Shown here: in pieces, positions 8,426 to 16,523 of the stretch | How the letters are laid out: each line of letters opens with the position of its first letter | How positions within the stretch are numbered: the stretch's first letter is position 1 | From: a virus | Reading direction: 5' to 3' (one strand) | IMG/VR virus record: IMGVR_UViG_3300015371_000028 | Coordinates: 1 to 64,000 of that record | DNA: 64,000 nt | Notes under the pieces: model-generated | The model's database searches: none | The model's input: the letters and a program-made list of their open reading frames with translations, nothing else | What the model was told of the DNA's origin: nothing | Program-made: the position numbers and the translations under genes

Positions 8426-8492
8426 GTCACGCACTCTGCGGACTGTACAGGCCCAGGATAGGCCCAGCGCCTTGCCCTGGGTCTGTTTTTTT
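8426..8492 (+). ncRNA. Possible ~67-nt RNA between promoter and terminator
   Basis: Expected transcript from the promoter at 8391-8419 to the T-run at 8486-8492. It has two copies of CCCAG (8452-8456 and 8463-8467) that can compete for one CTGGG (8477-8481), so it could be a small RNA or an attenuator controlling read-through into the scaffold and capsid genes. No reading frame fills it. Confidence 0.35.
8461..8492 (+). terminator. Intrinsic terminator before scaffold
   Basis: A 7-bp GC stem (8461-8467 with 8477-8483, one G-U pair) has a 9-base loop and is followed at once by a run of seven T (8486-8492). This is the clearest intrinsic terminator in the structural region. Confidence 0.75.
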
Positions 8493-8524
8493 GGGTCCGG
8501 GCAGGGGTGTGGAAAGGATGTTCG

Positions 8525-9217
8525 ATGCTGCGCGATCCGTTCGGCAATTTACGGGTTGGTTCGTTGTGTTTTCAACAAGAGCAACATGGTGGCGGGGGTC
8601 AAGAGCAGCAGCAACAACAGGAAAGCCAGCAACAAGAGCAGCAGCAACAGAACGAGAGCGAGCAGCAGCAACTCCAACAGGGGGCTGAATCGTCCTCTGA
8701 GCAAAAAGACGAGAAACCCAAGTCTCAAGCCAAGGTCTATTCCGAACGCGAATTCCGCAACGCGGTTGGTCGAGAGCTTTCGACCAAGGAAGCGGAACTC
8801 CGGGCAGCAATCCGCGCTGAAATCGAGACGGAGCAAGAGCTTGCGGCAGCCAAAAGCTCGGGCGAACTCTCGAAAGTGATTGAGGCTCAGGAGAAGAAGT
8901 TACGCGAATTAGAACCGTATCGCACCGAAGTCGAAGAATTCCGCCGTCTCGCGGAATCGCGCTACCAAGCCGCCTTCGATGGGTTGCCGGAATCAATCAA
9001 GGTCTTCGCTCCCGAAGAGAACGCATCGGCGTTAGAAAAGGAACGGTGGCTTATTGAAAAGGCACTCCCCGCAGCTTCCAAGCTGGGGGCGAGCGATCCC
9101 GTCAAGGGATTAAACGGCGAACGGGATGACCCGCCGAAAAAGAAGAAGTCGCGGGATGACGAACTGTTGTCGATTCGCGACGGTCTCTTAACGACGGGCG
9201 ACTACCGACCAATGTAG
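8525..9217 (+). CDS. Capsid scaffolding protein with poly-Gln N-terminus
   Basis: The ATG at 8525 has GGAAAGGA upstream. Residues about 22-50 are a nearly pure Gln/Glu/Ser tract (CAG/CAA codons), then a long charged helical region (70-170) with a Lys-rich C-terminus. This is the usual scaffold layout: acidic coiled coil with a basic tail that binds the shell. Its place just before the decoration and major capsid genes agrees. The length (230 aa) is normal for the role. Confidence 0.75.
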   Translation: MLRDPFGNLRVGSLCFQQEQHGGGGQEQQQQQESQQQEQQQQNESEQQQLQQGAESSSEQKDEKPKSQAKVYSEREFRNAVGRELSTKEAELRAAIRAEIETEQELAAAKSSGELSKVIEAQEKKLRELEPYRTEVEEFRRLAESRYQAAFDGLPESIKVFAPEENASALEKERWLIEKALPAASKLGASDPVKGLNGERDDPPKKKKSRDDELLSIRDGLLTTGDYRPM

Positions 9218-9227
9218 GAGTAGCGTT

Positions 9228-9647
9228 ATGGCGGAAGTGACCAAGGGGAATACCAAGCCGTCGCTTTCGACCCCGTATCCATCGAAGGAGCATATGGTCA
9301 CGGGGTTGGTCGCAGGCGAAACCATCGCGCAGGGCGATGCGTGTTATGTCAATTCTTCAGGAAAAGCGATGAAAGCAACCGGCGCAGCGGCCAACGCCGC
9401 CGCGAAGGTGCTCGGATTCGCGGCCATGGATGCGGTGTTGGATGACGCGGTGACACTCATGCGCGGGATCAACATCGGTTATCAACCGCTGGTCGGTGGT
9501 TCGCCGGTTGCACCGGGCACTGACTTGTTCTTGTCGGGAACGGTTGCTGGTGGATTGGCAGACGCCGCATCCACAGGCGGCACCGTTCGCATCGCTGTCG
9601 TGCTGGATACTGACGGGCGCATTCTCGCGCTTGGCAACTACAGTTAG
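9228..9647 (+). CDS. Capsid decoration / DUF2190-like protein
   Basis: A beta-rich 139-aa protein, Gly/Ala-rich with few charged residues, directly before the major capsid gene and with a TAGGAG site. The pattern A-G-E-T-I-A-Q-G-D-A near residue 27 and the repeated V-L-G-F-A-A are typical of phage DUF2190 / head-decoration proteins, which trim capsid three-fold axes. Confidence 0.7.
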   Translation: MAEVTKGNTKPSLSTPYPSKEHMVTGLVAGETIAQGDACYVNSSGKAMKATGAAANAAAKVLGFAAMDAVLDDAVTLMRGINIGYQPLVGGSPVAPGTDLFLSGTVAGGLADAASTGGTVRIAVVLDTDGRILALGNYS

Positions 9648-9660
9648 AGGAGATTGAACG

Positions 9661-10758
9661 ATGCCTCGTAACTACGGCACGCTCCAAATCCTCGACGAGT
9701 TGTCCACGATTGACGCGGGCAATGTGTTCAACTACGGCGAGGATCGACTCTACGCGCACCTCAACGATTTGCTGACGGTGCATAACGCGATGACGCAGGA
9801 CATCTTCGGCCTGCTCGTCGGCAACACCACCGATAACATTCGACGCTTCGGCGCACAAACCGTCTCCGGTGATATGGTCGAGGTCGATGAGTTCGGCGCG
9901 GCGGACGTGCAGAAGTCCCGCGTCACCGGCTACGACATCGGCTTCCCGCTGCGGGATTATCAGTACGCGATTGGCTGGACCCGGAAGTACTTTGAAACCA
10001 AGTCACCGGCAGACATCGCGAAGGAATTCGTCGCCGCGAAAACCGCTGACATCGTGAACCTGAAACGGCAAGCATTGCGCGCGCTCTATCGCGCGACGAA
10101 CTACAACTTCATCGACCGTCTGGTCAACAGCCAAACCCTGCCGGTCAAGGCGCTGCAAAACGCGGACGGCTCGCAGATTCCGCTCGATCCCTTCGGTCAA
10201 TCCTTTAACGGCGCGACTCATACCCATCTCGTCGGCTATGCAGCGGCCTCCGTGGTCGCAGCGGACATCGTGGCGCTGATCCGCAACGTCATCGAACACG
10301 GCGTCAATGGTGGTGTCGTCCGGCTCTATATCAACCGCGCGCAAGAAGCAACGATTCGCGGTTTCACCAGCAACTTCGATCCGCTGCAAGCGCCGCTCTT
10401 ACGACCAGGCGGCGGTTCAACCGCAGACGTTGTGCTGGCTCCCAATGATCAGCCGTACATGATTGATGATCGTCTGATCGGTATCTGGGACGGCTTCGTT
10501 GAAGTCTGGGTGAAACCGTGGGTTCCCGCGAACTACTACACCGCCGTTCTGGTCGGTGGCACCAACGACAACGTGGTCGAAATGCGCCGACGCAACATCG
10601 CCGGATACGGCAGCTACCGCATGGTCGCGGAACATGAACATTTCCCCCTGCGGGCACAGCACTTCGAGCGCGAGTTCGGAATGGGCGTGTGGAACCGTTT
10701 GGGCGCAGCTATTCTCTACGGTGGCGGCACGACCTATGTCGCACCGACGATTCCATAG
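9661..10758 (+). CDS. Major capsid protein
   Basis: The 365-aa gene after scaffold and decoration has a strong AGAGGAG site. The sequence fits an HK97-fold shell protein: an N-terminal helix/arm (1-60), a beta-rich E-loop region, a central spine helix with K-x-A-D-I-V near residue 125, and a C-terminal Gly- and aromatic-rich domain. It is followed by a GC hairpin (10807-10857), as is common after highly expressed capsid genes. Confidence 0.85.
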   Translation: MPRNYGTLQILDELSTIDAGNVFNYGEDRLYAHLNDLLTVHNAMTQDIFGLLVGNTTDNIRRFGAQTVSGDMVEVDEFGAADVQKSRVTGYDIGFPLRDYQYAIGWTRKYFETKSPADIAKEFVAAKTADIVNLKRQALRALYRATNYNFIDRLVNSQTLPVKALQNADGSQIPLDPFGQSFNGATHTHLVGYAAASVVAADIVALIRNVIEHGVNGGVVRLYINRAQEATIRGFTSNFDPLQAPLLRPGGGSTADVVLAPNDQPYMIDDRLIGIWDGFVEVWVKPWVPANYYTAVLVGGTNDNVVEMRRRNIAGYGSYRMVAEHEHFPLRAQHFEREFGMGVWNRLGAAILYGGGTTYVAPTIP

Positions 10759-10806
10759 CGCGATTCATCAGGTCTCACCGTCAGCGCCGGTTTGATCGAC
10801 TGAATT

Positions 10807-10857
10807 GTGTGTTGACCGGGGACGCAGGTCGGGAGCAACGTCCCCGGCGCAGCACAC
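10807..10857 (+). terminator. Two-step hairpin after major capsid gene
   Basis: Inner stem of nine perfect pairs (CCGGGGACG at 10816-10824 with CGTCCCCGG at 10839-10847) and outer stem GTGTG/CACAC. No T-run, so it probably gives partial termination or mRNA protection and lowers expression of the connector genes relative to capsid. Confidence 0.55.
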
Positions 10858-10881
10858 AGCATATGCAAGGAGCCTTCCACA

Positions 10882-11163
10882 ATGGGCCGCACATCGGAAC
10901 AACGTCCGAATCAGCAGAGCACGTCACGCGAAGAAGTGCGCGCGTCGGAGCAGCCGCTCGATCAGCGCGAGATTCAGCAAGTCGCGATGATGCCGCCGCA
11001 CGAGTACAAAGGGATCATGCAAGCGAAAGTCGCGGCAGAAGCGGACAAGATCACGACCAACGAAATCGAAGAAGGCGGCAAGTTTGAAGTCGATGGTGTC
11101 ATGGTCGATGCCAATGGTCAGCCGCTTGACAAGAAGAAAGACGACGAGAAGAAAGCGGAATGA
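10882..11163 (+). CDS. Small charged hypothetical protein, 93 aa
   Basis: AAGGAGCC precedes the ATG. The protein is highly polar with Glu/Lys/Gln in excess and looks disordered at both ends, with a short helical centre (residues 30-60). Proteins like this often sit between capsid and connector genes. Overlaps the next start by 4 bp. Function unknown. Confidence 0.6.
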   Translation: MGRTSEQRPNQQSTSREEVRASEQPLDQREIQQVAMMPPHEYKGIMQAKVAAEADKITTNEIEEGGKFEVDGVMVDANGQPLDKKKDDEKKAE

Positions 11164-11609
11164 ACCGGCAAGACGCGCTCGCCTATCTCAACCCACGCTT
11201 CGACCACCTGATGCTGGCGGTGTCGCGCACGGTGGACGACAGTCCGTCCGGCTACGAACCGTCACTCGATGCGTCGTTTGCGCGCTATATCGCCACCGAA
11301 GGCTTACCCTCGACGGTGATGGATACGGTGGTGCCGAACGAAGATTTACCGGGATTTACCACGCTCTTGCACGCAACAACGTACGATCTCTTGCTGCCGA
11401 TTTACGCGGTGCAAGTGGACATCTCGGTTGATGCGCCGTTGACCAATGTCAAGTTCTCGCAAACCTATCGGGCGCTGAAAGACCTGCGCGATCAAGCGTG
11501 GGCCGATGCAGCAGCGTTCGGCTATATCTCAGACGTAAACGCGGATGGTTTCGTCCTGACGTTGACCCATAACGAGCCGAGCGGAGCCGCCTGGCGCGAG
11601 TTCGGATAA
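11160..11609 (+). CDS. Head-tail connector-region protein, 149 aa
   Basis: Position after the capsid gene suggests a head-completion (adaptor, gp6/gp15-like) role: mainly helical and ending in a short beta segment. Start ATGA overlap with the previous stop. No clear family motif, so the role is inferred from gene order. Confidence 0.5.
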   Translation: MNRQDALAYLNPRFDHLMLAVSRTVDDSPSGYEPSLDASFARYIATEGLPSTVMDTVVPNEDLPGFTTLLHATTYDLLLPIYAVQVDISVDAPLTNVKFSQTYRALKDLRDQAWADAAAFGYISDVNADGFVLTLTHNEPSGAAWREFG

Positions 11610-11615
11610 TCCCAC

Positions 11616-12251
11616 ATGGTACTGGCGTATGTGCCGCGTCTGCGACAGATACAAAACAGTCTCATGACCGACACCGTGACCACCTTCCGGCACGGGGTGC
11701 TCGTCGCATCTGATGTGCCGTGCCGGGTCACGGTCTCGCGGTTGTTTGCGGAATCCGCCGATCCCAGCGACGCGAACATGCGTTCGATGAGTGAGTGGGG
11801 GTTCACGATGCCGTGGGATGCGGATGTCGCGATAGGCGATCAACTCATCTGCGGGCAAATCGACGCGGTGGCGGGTGAGGTCTTGCATGAAGACACGTGG
11901 AAAACCGCGATCCGCGTTTGGGCCGCGCGACCAAAACTCGCCACCCCGCAAGTCACGGTTACGTTCTATCGTCCCAACAACATCGACAACGACATGCAGA
12001 CTGTTGGCACCTTCAACGTTCAGATCGTGTTTGACCGCAATAAACCGGCTGAATCACCGCTGCGCTACGTTCCTGGCGGACGGTCAATGTGGAAAAGTGG
12101 CTGGTTTGTGGGCGAGATGGACCTGGCGGTGGTACGGGTTGAAGATCGCTTCGTTTTTGAAGGTATGGCTGGTGTGATCTACGAAATCTTACCGATCCAG
12201 CCGCAACATTTGGAACTGCGCTTCATGCTCGACGAAGGCGGTGCGCGCTAA
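11616..12251 (+). CDS. Head closure / stopper-like protein, 211 aa
   Basis: Two beta-rich halves; the first (residues 20-95) resembles a small beta-barrel like head-closure (stopper) proteins. The gene lies between the adaptor-like gene and an HK97 gp10-like gene, where stoppers are expected. It overlaps the following ATG by one base. Inference from context. Confidence 0.5.
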   Translation: MVLAYVPRLRQIQNSLMTDTVTTFRHGVLVASDVPCRVTVSRLFAESADPSDANMRSMSEWGFTMPWDADVAIGDQLICGQIDAVAGEVLHEDTWKTAIRVWAARPKLATPQVTVTFYRPNNIDNDMQTVGTFNVQIVFDRNKPAESPLRYVPGGRSMWKSGWFVGEMDLAVVRVEDRFVFEGMAGVIYEILPIQPQHLELRFMLDEGGAR

Positions 12252-12766
12252 TGCCTTCGGCTCCGCGACGCGGTGCTATCGGCGGCGCGACCGGTGGCGG
12301 TCGCACGGTCAGTATTCGCTGGGACACGCACGAACTCAACGGCGCGACGATCATGAAGTACGACCTCGCGACGATCAATCGCTGCAAGCTGCGGATGAAA
12401 GAACTGGCGCGGGAGATGAAGTCCGAAGCGCAGAAGAACCCGCCGTGGACTTCCCATAAGGAACGTCACCCCTCACGCGCCTGGCCGAACCCGCGCACAG
12501 CGGCAGAACTGCTCTTTGCGTACGTCCGGGGGACGCGCGTCATTACCCTGACCTTTACCCACAGTCCCGGCACCATCTGGGTGCGCAAGCGCGACGGCGC
12601 GTCGTTCAACTACGGGATTCGCCTCGAAACCTGGCACGGTGGTCGGTTCGCGGTGATTCAACCAACGATTCGCAAATATGCGCCGTTGATGAGCCGGGTC
12701 ATGTCGCATACGTTCAACAATGTTCAGGGTCCGGTTCCTGATGACGCAGGCGTGTTGATGATATGA
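12251..12766 (+). CDS. HK97 gp10-like tail-completion protein
   Basis: A helix of basic character (residues 36-62), then W-x-S and a beta-hairpin region containing H-S-P-G-T-I-W-V and a final helix. This order is seen in HK97 gp10-type minor head-tail proteins. The 171-aa length fits. It overlaps both neighbours by a few bases. Confidence 0.55.
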   Translation: MPSAPRRGAIGGATGGGRTVSIRWDTHELNGATIMKYDLATINRCKLRMKELAREMKSEAQKNPPWTSHKERHPSRAWPNPRTAAELLFAYVRGTRVITLTFTHSPGTIWVRKRDGASFNYGIRLETWHGGRFAVIQPTIRKYAPLMSRVMSHTFNNVQGPVPDDAGVLMI

Positions 12767-13290
12767 GTGATCTGTTTCGTCACCTTTACGATTACCTGGC
12801 GAGCGATACGGTCTTGGTCGGTACGCAAACCAGTCCGCCGACCGGTCCCTTTTCTGGTGTGTTGACCGGTGGCTTGTGGCGTCGTCCCATCAAACGCTCG
12901 TCCGATCCGACCGTGCCCAGCGCAGGCAGTACCCCCGGTGCCTTCGGGGGTGAAGGAGCGGAAGCTGGCCGAATTCGCTACGTCGCGACTCTGCTCGATG
13001 AGGGCGAACGCACGCACGTCCAAGAATTCGCGATTCCGACCGCGATGCTGTACACCTTTTGGGTGATGTTCTACGCTCCGGCGCACGATGCGGGAAAAGC
13101 GGCAATCAAGAACGCGCAAGAACGGATTTATGATCTACTCTATGACTATCGGTTTGTGACCGATAATGGGCCGCTGGCGCGTGTCTTCTATGACGGCAAC
13201 AGCGGGATCGCAGACTCCGAAGAATTCATCGGCGCGGTGTCTGATTTCTGTCGGTATCAGGTGGTCTATCGCAAACGGGAGATGGCGTAA
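12763..13290 (+). CDS. Tail terminator-like protein, 175 aa
   Basis: Placed immediately before the tail tube region. An opening helix (L-F-R-H-L-Y-D-Y-L) is followed by a beta-rich core with a long loop (Pro/Gly/Ser-rich, 40-65) and a closing helix. This fits a tail terminator, the ring that stops tube growth, but the call is mostly from order. Confidence 0.5.
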   Translation: MSDLFRHLYDYLASDTVLVGTQTSPPTGPFSGVLTGGLWRRPIKRSSDPTVPSAGSTPGAFGGEGAEAGRIRYVATLLDEGERTHVQEFAIPTAMLYTFWVMFYAPAHDAGKAAIKNAQERIYDLLYDYRFVTDNGPLARVFYDGNSGIADSEEFIGAVSDFCRYQVVYRKREMA

Positions 13291-13526
13291 TGAGCGACAA
13301 GTTCAAAACCGAAGACGACGACGATGTGAAGCAGGCGCTCGATGAGGGGAAACCGATGCCTCCCGGCACGATTTATTCCCCCTATAACCGGGAAGCGACC
13401 GGCAGTCCGCTCCCCGAAGGGATGACGGGCGACGAGTTCGCGAAGCAAGCACGCGGTTGGGATGAGCCGACCAAAGCGAAGACGGCCAAAGAGACGAAAG
13501 CAACGACCGCGAAGGCGGACTCCTAG
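13290..13526 (+). CDS. Small disordered protein, 78 aa
   Basis: Start overlaps the preceding stop. The protein is Asp/Glu-rich at the start and Lys/Ala/Thr-rich at the end, with no hydrophobic core. Probably a structural accessory or assembly peptide. Family not recognised. Confidence 0.5.
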   Translation: MSDKFKTEDDDDVKQALDEGKPMPPGTIYSPYNREATGSPLPEGMTGDEFAKQARGWDEPTKAKTAKETKATTAKADS

Positions 13527-13528
13527 GT

Positions 13529-13939
13529 ATGGGCACCCGGTTGCTGAAGTGGCTCGGTGATCCTCCGGCGCTCGACGCGGACAATCTGTGGACGGTGCCG
13601 GATTGGAGCTACGAGAACCGGCGACAGATCGCATTGCCGGGGATTTCCTCCTGCATTGTGACGCCGACCAATATCAAGGGATTGTCGCGGAGCTATCTCT
13701 GGGACAAAGACCTGCCGAATTACTTGTTGGAAGTCGATGAGGGTGACGCGCTGCTCATCCTCGCGGCGGTGCCGCATCAGTTTCGGGATGTGACCAATAA
13801 TCCCTATCCCGAATTTGTGAAGCACGAGCCGATCTATATCCGGCGAAACAAAGTCACCGGTAAGAAAGAAATCGTGAAACCCGATACCAAGCACGGCGAA
13901 TTCCGCGAACGTGTTGAGGTCAGCCGGGTTGACTTCTGA
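13529..13939 (+). CDS. Hypothetical tail-region protein, 136 aa
   Basis: Lies between the terminator-like and tube genes. The sequence has several Trp and Tyr and a beta-rich middle, with a basic segment near the end. No recognised motif; co-directional and tightly packed. Confidence 0.55.
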   Translation: MGTRLLKWLGDPPALDADNLWTVPDWSYENRRQIALPGISSCIVTPTNIKGLSRSYLWDKDLPNYLLEVDEGDALLILAAVPHQFRDVTNNPYPEFVKHEPIYIRRNKVTGKKEIVKPDTKHGEFRERVEVSRVDF

Positions 13940-14159
13940 GGCGCGATTGCGCTGTCCGAGCACAACGGTCGGTATCGCAGTCGCCGCCTCCGGCACCTTC
14001 CGGGTTCGCTGTAAAGGCAAATTTTGTAAGGCTCCCGACGGGAAAGTGACCTTTCACATCTTCGACCTCGCAACCGGCATCCTGCTCCGGACCGAGCATG
14101 TGCCATACCGTGATCCTAGCGAGCTTCTAGGATTGACTCAGGTCAAGGAGAGTGCCTAA
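13911..14159 (+). CDS. Hypothetical protein, 82 aa
   Basis: The frame is open from a GTG at 13911, overlapping the previous gene; a TTG at 13929 with GAGG upstream is an equally possible start. Residues 25-60 form a beta-rich segment with two Cys (C-K-G-K-F-C). It ends one base into the tail tube start. Function unknown. Confidence 0.45.
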   Translation: MLRSAGLTSEARLRCPSTTVGIAVAASGTFRVRCKGKFCKAPDGKVTFHIFDLATGILLRTEHVPYRDPSELLGLTQVKESA

Positions 14160-14704
14160 TGGCAGCAGTACCGTACGGCGAGCTTCCGTTTGGAATACGT
14201 GATTGCAAAATCACGCCGTGGACCAACTCGACGACGCTCGGCGCATTTGCCGATCTTCCCCGTATTCGCTCGATTGAAGTCAATGTAACTCGTGACAGTG
14301 CCGATCTGGACGGCGATGATGTCCGGATCGCGACCCATTCGTTCGGCAAGGCCGTTGAAGGGTCGATTGAAGCAGGCGGCATCAACTTGACCGCGCTGGT
14401 CGCGCTCGCGGGCGGGACCGCTGGACCGGAAGTGCCCGGTCCCCCGAAAACCACGACCTACATCGTGCAGGGCAATGATGTCGAAGGCTATTGCAAGATC
14501 GAAGGGCAGATGGTCTCCGACGATAAAGGCGACCTCCACATCATCGTGTGGCGCGCGAAAGTGACCAATGGTCCCAACCACACCTTCAGCAACGGCGAGT
14601 ACGCACTCACGTCATGCGATTACGTCGGGGTCTACGACGCCTCGGTGACACCGAGCCGACTCTACTCGCTCGTCCAGACCGATGCGGTCACGGCAATCAC
14701 CTAA
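14159..14704 (+). CDS. Major tail tube protein
   Basis: A 181-aa beta-rich protein with AAGGAG upstream of the ATG. It precedes the tail chaperone and tape measure, the standard place for the tube subunit of a long non-contractile tail. The sequence alternates polar and hydrophobic residues, with an S-I-E-V-N-V-T strand near 40 and a glycine-rich loop near 85. No sheath gene is present nearby. Confidence 0.75.
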   Translation: MAAVPYGELPFGIRDCKITPWTNSTTLGAFADLPRIRSIEVNVTRDSADLDGDDVRIATHSFGKAVEGSIEAGGINLTALVALAGGTAGPEVPGPPKTTTYIVQGNDVEGYCKIEGQMVSDDKGDLHIIVWRAKVTNGPNHTFSNGEYALTSCDYVGVYDASVTPSRLYSLVQTDAVTAIT

Positions 14705-14709
14705 ACCGT

Positions 14710-14738
14710 TTGACGCAATGTTAAACGTATGTTAAAAT
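14710..14738 (+). promoter_or_regulatory. Promoter before tail assembly genes
   Basis: TTGACG (14710-14715), 17-bp spacer, TAAAAT (14733-14738). The sequence ATGTTAAA is repeated twice around the spacer and -10, a possible operator. This is an internal promoter in the late gene block that can supply tail chaperone, tape measure and tail-tip mRNA. Confidence 0.6.
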
Positions 14739-14792
14739 TACAATAGTCGCATGAGCGACCCTCATGCGTAGCCCGTAGTGAAGGGGCGTGCA

Positions 14793-15566
14793 ATGGTCGA
14801 AGAACCGGTCCGTGGTGCGGCGTCGAGGAGTGTGACTCCTGACGCCGACATCATTTCCGCCTGGCAGTCCGATTTCGACTCGCTCAAAGCAGGCATCGGT
14901 ACGGTCGGCAAAGTCGAACTCACCCTTCCCACCGGCAAAACGATCAAAGCAATGCGGCTCCCCCTGGTGATGATGATGCAGCAGGGATTGATTCCTGATG
15001 CGCTGAGCCTGATGGTGAGTCAGTTCATCGAAGGGATCGAGGGCGGCGATCCCGCGAAATTGGAAGCCGCGATCCGGCAATCCCTGGAAGAAGGGGATGT
15101 GATCGCGAATGCCCAGCGCTTGATCGGCATGCTCAATTTCGTCTGCGTCAACTGCATTGTGACGCCGCGCTTTGTGATGGAGCAAAGCGAGGCGAAGCCC
15201 GAAGAAGGCATCTTCTGGATCGCGCAGATGAATTTCTATGACAAGCAATATGTCTTCCAGTGGGCACAGGGGGTGGACCAGTCGGTCCAAGCCTTTCTTC
15301 ACGAACAGATTGATGCTGTGGGAGCTGCATCTCATGGCGAAGGAGTACGGCCAACCGCCGAGCAGCTTCTTGCTTCCGGCGACGCCAGCGAATTCCTGGT
15401 TCTCATGGCAGATCAATCGCGCGGTGTGGCGATGGGGTCGATACGTCCAAGGGAAGATCGACGAGATGATCGAAGTTCCCGCGCCGAAGAGCAAGAAGCA
15501 ACCAACGATGCGGGTGCCGAAGCACAATCCGGAACAGATATGGGCACTTCTCACGCAGCCGATTGA
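14793..15566 (+). CDS. Tail assembly chaperone (upstream frame)
   Basis: Helper protein that coats the tape measure during tail assembly. ATG 14793 has AAGGGG upstream. Residues 1-185 form a convincing domain (Met- and Leu-rich helices). After about residue 185 (15340) the frame becomes Arg/Glu/Ala-rich and less protein-like, exactly where a second frame (15313-15672) becomes convincing. This is the usual layout of the lambda G/GT pair, in which frameshifting makes a longer fusion. The second frame lies +1 relative to this one. Confidence 0.7.
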   Translation: MVEEPVRGAASRSVTPDADIISAWQSDFDSLKAGIGTVGKVELTLPTGKTIKAMRLPLVMMMQQGLIPDALSLMVSQFIEGIEGGDPAKLEAAIRQSLEEGDVIANAQRLIGMLNFVCVNCIVTPRFVMEQSEAKPEEGIFWIAQMNFYDKQYVFQWAQGVDQSVQAFLHEQIDAVGAASHGEGVRPTAEQLLASGDASEFLVLMADQSRGVAMGSIRPREDRRDDRSSRAEEQEATNDAGAEAQSGTDMGTSHAAD

Positions 15567-15672
15567 TGAGATCGGCCAGGGTGCATCGTCCAATGGCAGG
15601 AAAGACGGGATCAGCTTGGAGGGACTGGTCTACGACGAGCATGAAGGTTGGCAGCAGATCGGCCCATCATGA
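15334..15672 (+). CDS. Tail assembly chaperone, second frame
   Basis: The downstream part of the G/GT-type pair. It can begin at ATG 15334, which has GGGAG nine bases upstream, or be joined by frameshift since the same frame stays protein-like from about 15300. A helix with L-H-x-M-A-K-E-Y-G-Q-P-P-S leads the domain, which then has many Trp. It is in +1 relation to the upstream frame; a UUUC slip near 15293-15296 is a candidate site. It ends 12 bp before the lytic enzyme gene. Confidence 0.6.
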   Translation: MAKEYGQPPSSFLLPATPANSWFSWQINRAVWRWGRYVQGKIDEMIEVPAPKSKKQPTMRVPKHNPEQIWALLTQPIDEIGQGASSNGRKDGISLEGLVYDEHEGWQQIGPS

Positions 15673-15684
15673 GGGAGGCAACAC

Positions 15685-16323
15685 ATGATTCGGGCACTCC
15701 TCGTCGCCGTGATCGTGGTCTGTGCGTTGGGGGTCTTCGCGCGACCGCAGGAAGCGTCGGCACATCGTGGAACGTATCGAGTCAATGGGGCTTTGGGACT
15801 CAATCTCCGAACTGGTCCGGGTGGGAATTATGCCCGGATCGAGACAATGGCGAATGGTACTTATGTCAAGGCGCGTGGTCACAGTGGAAATTGGATGTAT
15901 CTCACGTCCTATGCCACTGGACACACGGGTTGGGCATGGCTGGCGTATCTGGTGCCAGCAGGAGGCACGAGTACCAGCGCCCCCGCAACGGGAGGCGGAG
16001 CAATTTGCCTCACAAACTATTGGGGCGTCTATGTCTGTAGCTCGAACGACGTTGGCAACGCGATCAGATATTGGGCGGCGCAGTACGGTTTGGGTTGGTG
16101 GAACCTGGCAGCCACCGCTGCGTGTGAATCAGATTTCTTGCCTGGAGCGTATAACGGTTTGACCGGAGTTTCAGGCATTTTCCAGTTTTTACCGTCAACA
16201 TTTTACGCCTATGGTGGCGTTAGCCTCTGGGATTACTGGGATCAATCCAGAGTGGCTGCGAAAATGTTCTCGCAAGGGTTGGCCTACCACTGGCATTGCG
16301 CCAGGTTGTTAGGGATCGCGTAG
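15685..16323 (+). CDS. Secreted SH3b-lytic transglycosylase
   Basis: Residues 1-26 form a Sec signal peptide (two basic residues near the start, a long hydrophobic core, Ala-Ser-Ala before the cut). Residues 30-90 are an SH3b cell-wall binding domain (L-N-L-R-T-G-P-G). Residues 120-210 resemble a lysozyme-like transglycosylase: A-C-E-S-D with the likely catalytic Glu, then G-I-F-Q-F-L-P-S-T-F and a C-terminal W-x-C. It cleaves peptidoglycan from outside the membrane. A free-standing, secreted enzyme between tail chaperone and tape measure is unusual; its base composition is less GC-rich than its neighbours, so it may be a later insertion. Confidence 0.75.
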   Translation: MIRALLVAVIVVCALGVFARPQEASAHRGTYRVNGALGLNLRTGPGGNYARIETMANGTYVKARGHSGNWMYLTSYATGHTGWAWLAYLVPAGGTSTSAPATGGGAICLTNYWGVYVCSSNDVGNAIRYWAAQYGLGWWNLAATAACESDFLPGAYNGLTGVSGIFQFLPSTFYAYGGVSLWDYWDQSRVAAKMFSQGLAYHWHCARLLGIA

Positions 16324-16348
16324 ACGTTGTTGGTGTGGCAAGGCATGG

Positions 16349-16373
16349 GGAGGGCGACCGGGCGTCGCCCTCC
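16349..16373 (+). terminator. Hairpin after secreted lytic enzyme
   Basis: A perfect 10-bp stem (GGAGGGCGAC / GTCGCCCTCC) with a 5-base loop directly follows the gene. Little T-run. It separates the possible inserted gene from the tape measure. Confidence 0.6.
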
Positions 16374-16391
16374 ATTCCCCGACCTGACGTA

Positions 16392-16493
16392 TTGTCATTA
16401 CGGACATTGGTTGTGTGGCTTCTTTGCGGAATGATTAGTCTCTTAGCAGCCGTCGCGCTGGCGGTCGTGATTATCGGACTCTTGTTTCAGTAA
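16392..16493 (+). CDS. Possible 33-aa membrane peptide
   Basis: A TTG-started frame encodes a peptide that is almost entirely one hydrophobic span (Leu/Val/Ala/Ile-rich). There is no clear ribosome-binding site; a shorter version could begin at an internal ATG (20 aa). Its neighbour is the secreted lytic enzyme, so a holin-like or anchor role is conceivable. Low certainty. Confidence 0.35.
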   Translation: MSLRTLVVWLLCGMISLLAAVALAVVIIGLLFQ

Positions 16494-16523
16494 GAACCCT
16501 TGCTCCCGAAGTAAGGCTCTCCC

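Noticed and set aside
8427-8996. - strand frame across the scaffold gene
   Set aside because: Antisense shadow caused by biased Gln/Glu codons of the poly-Gln tract.
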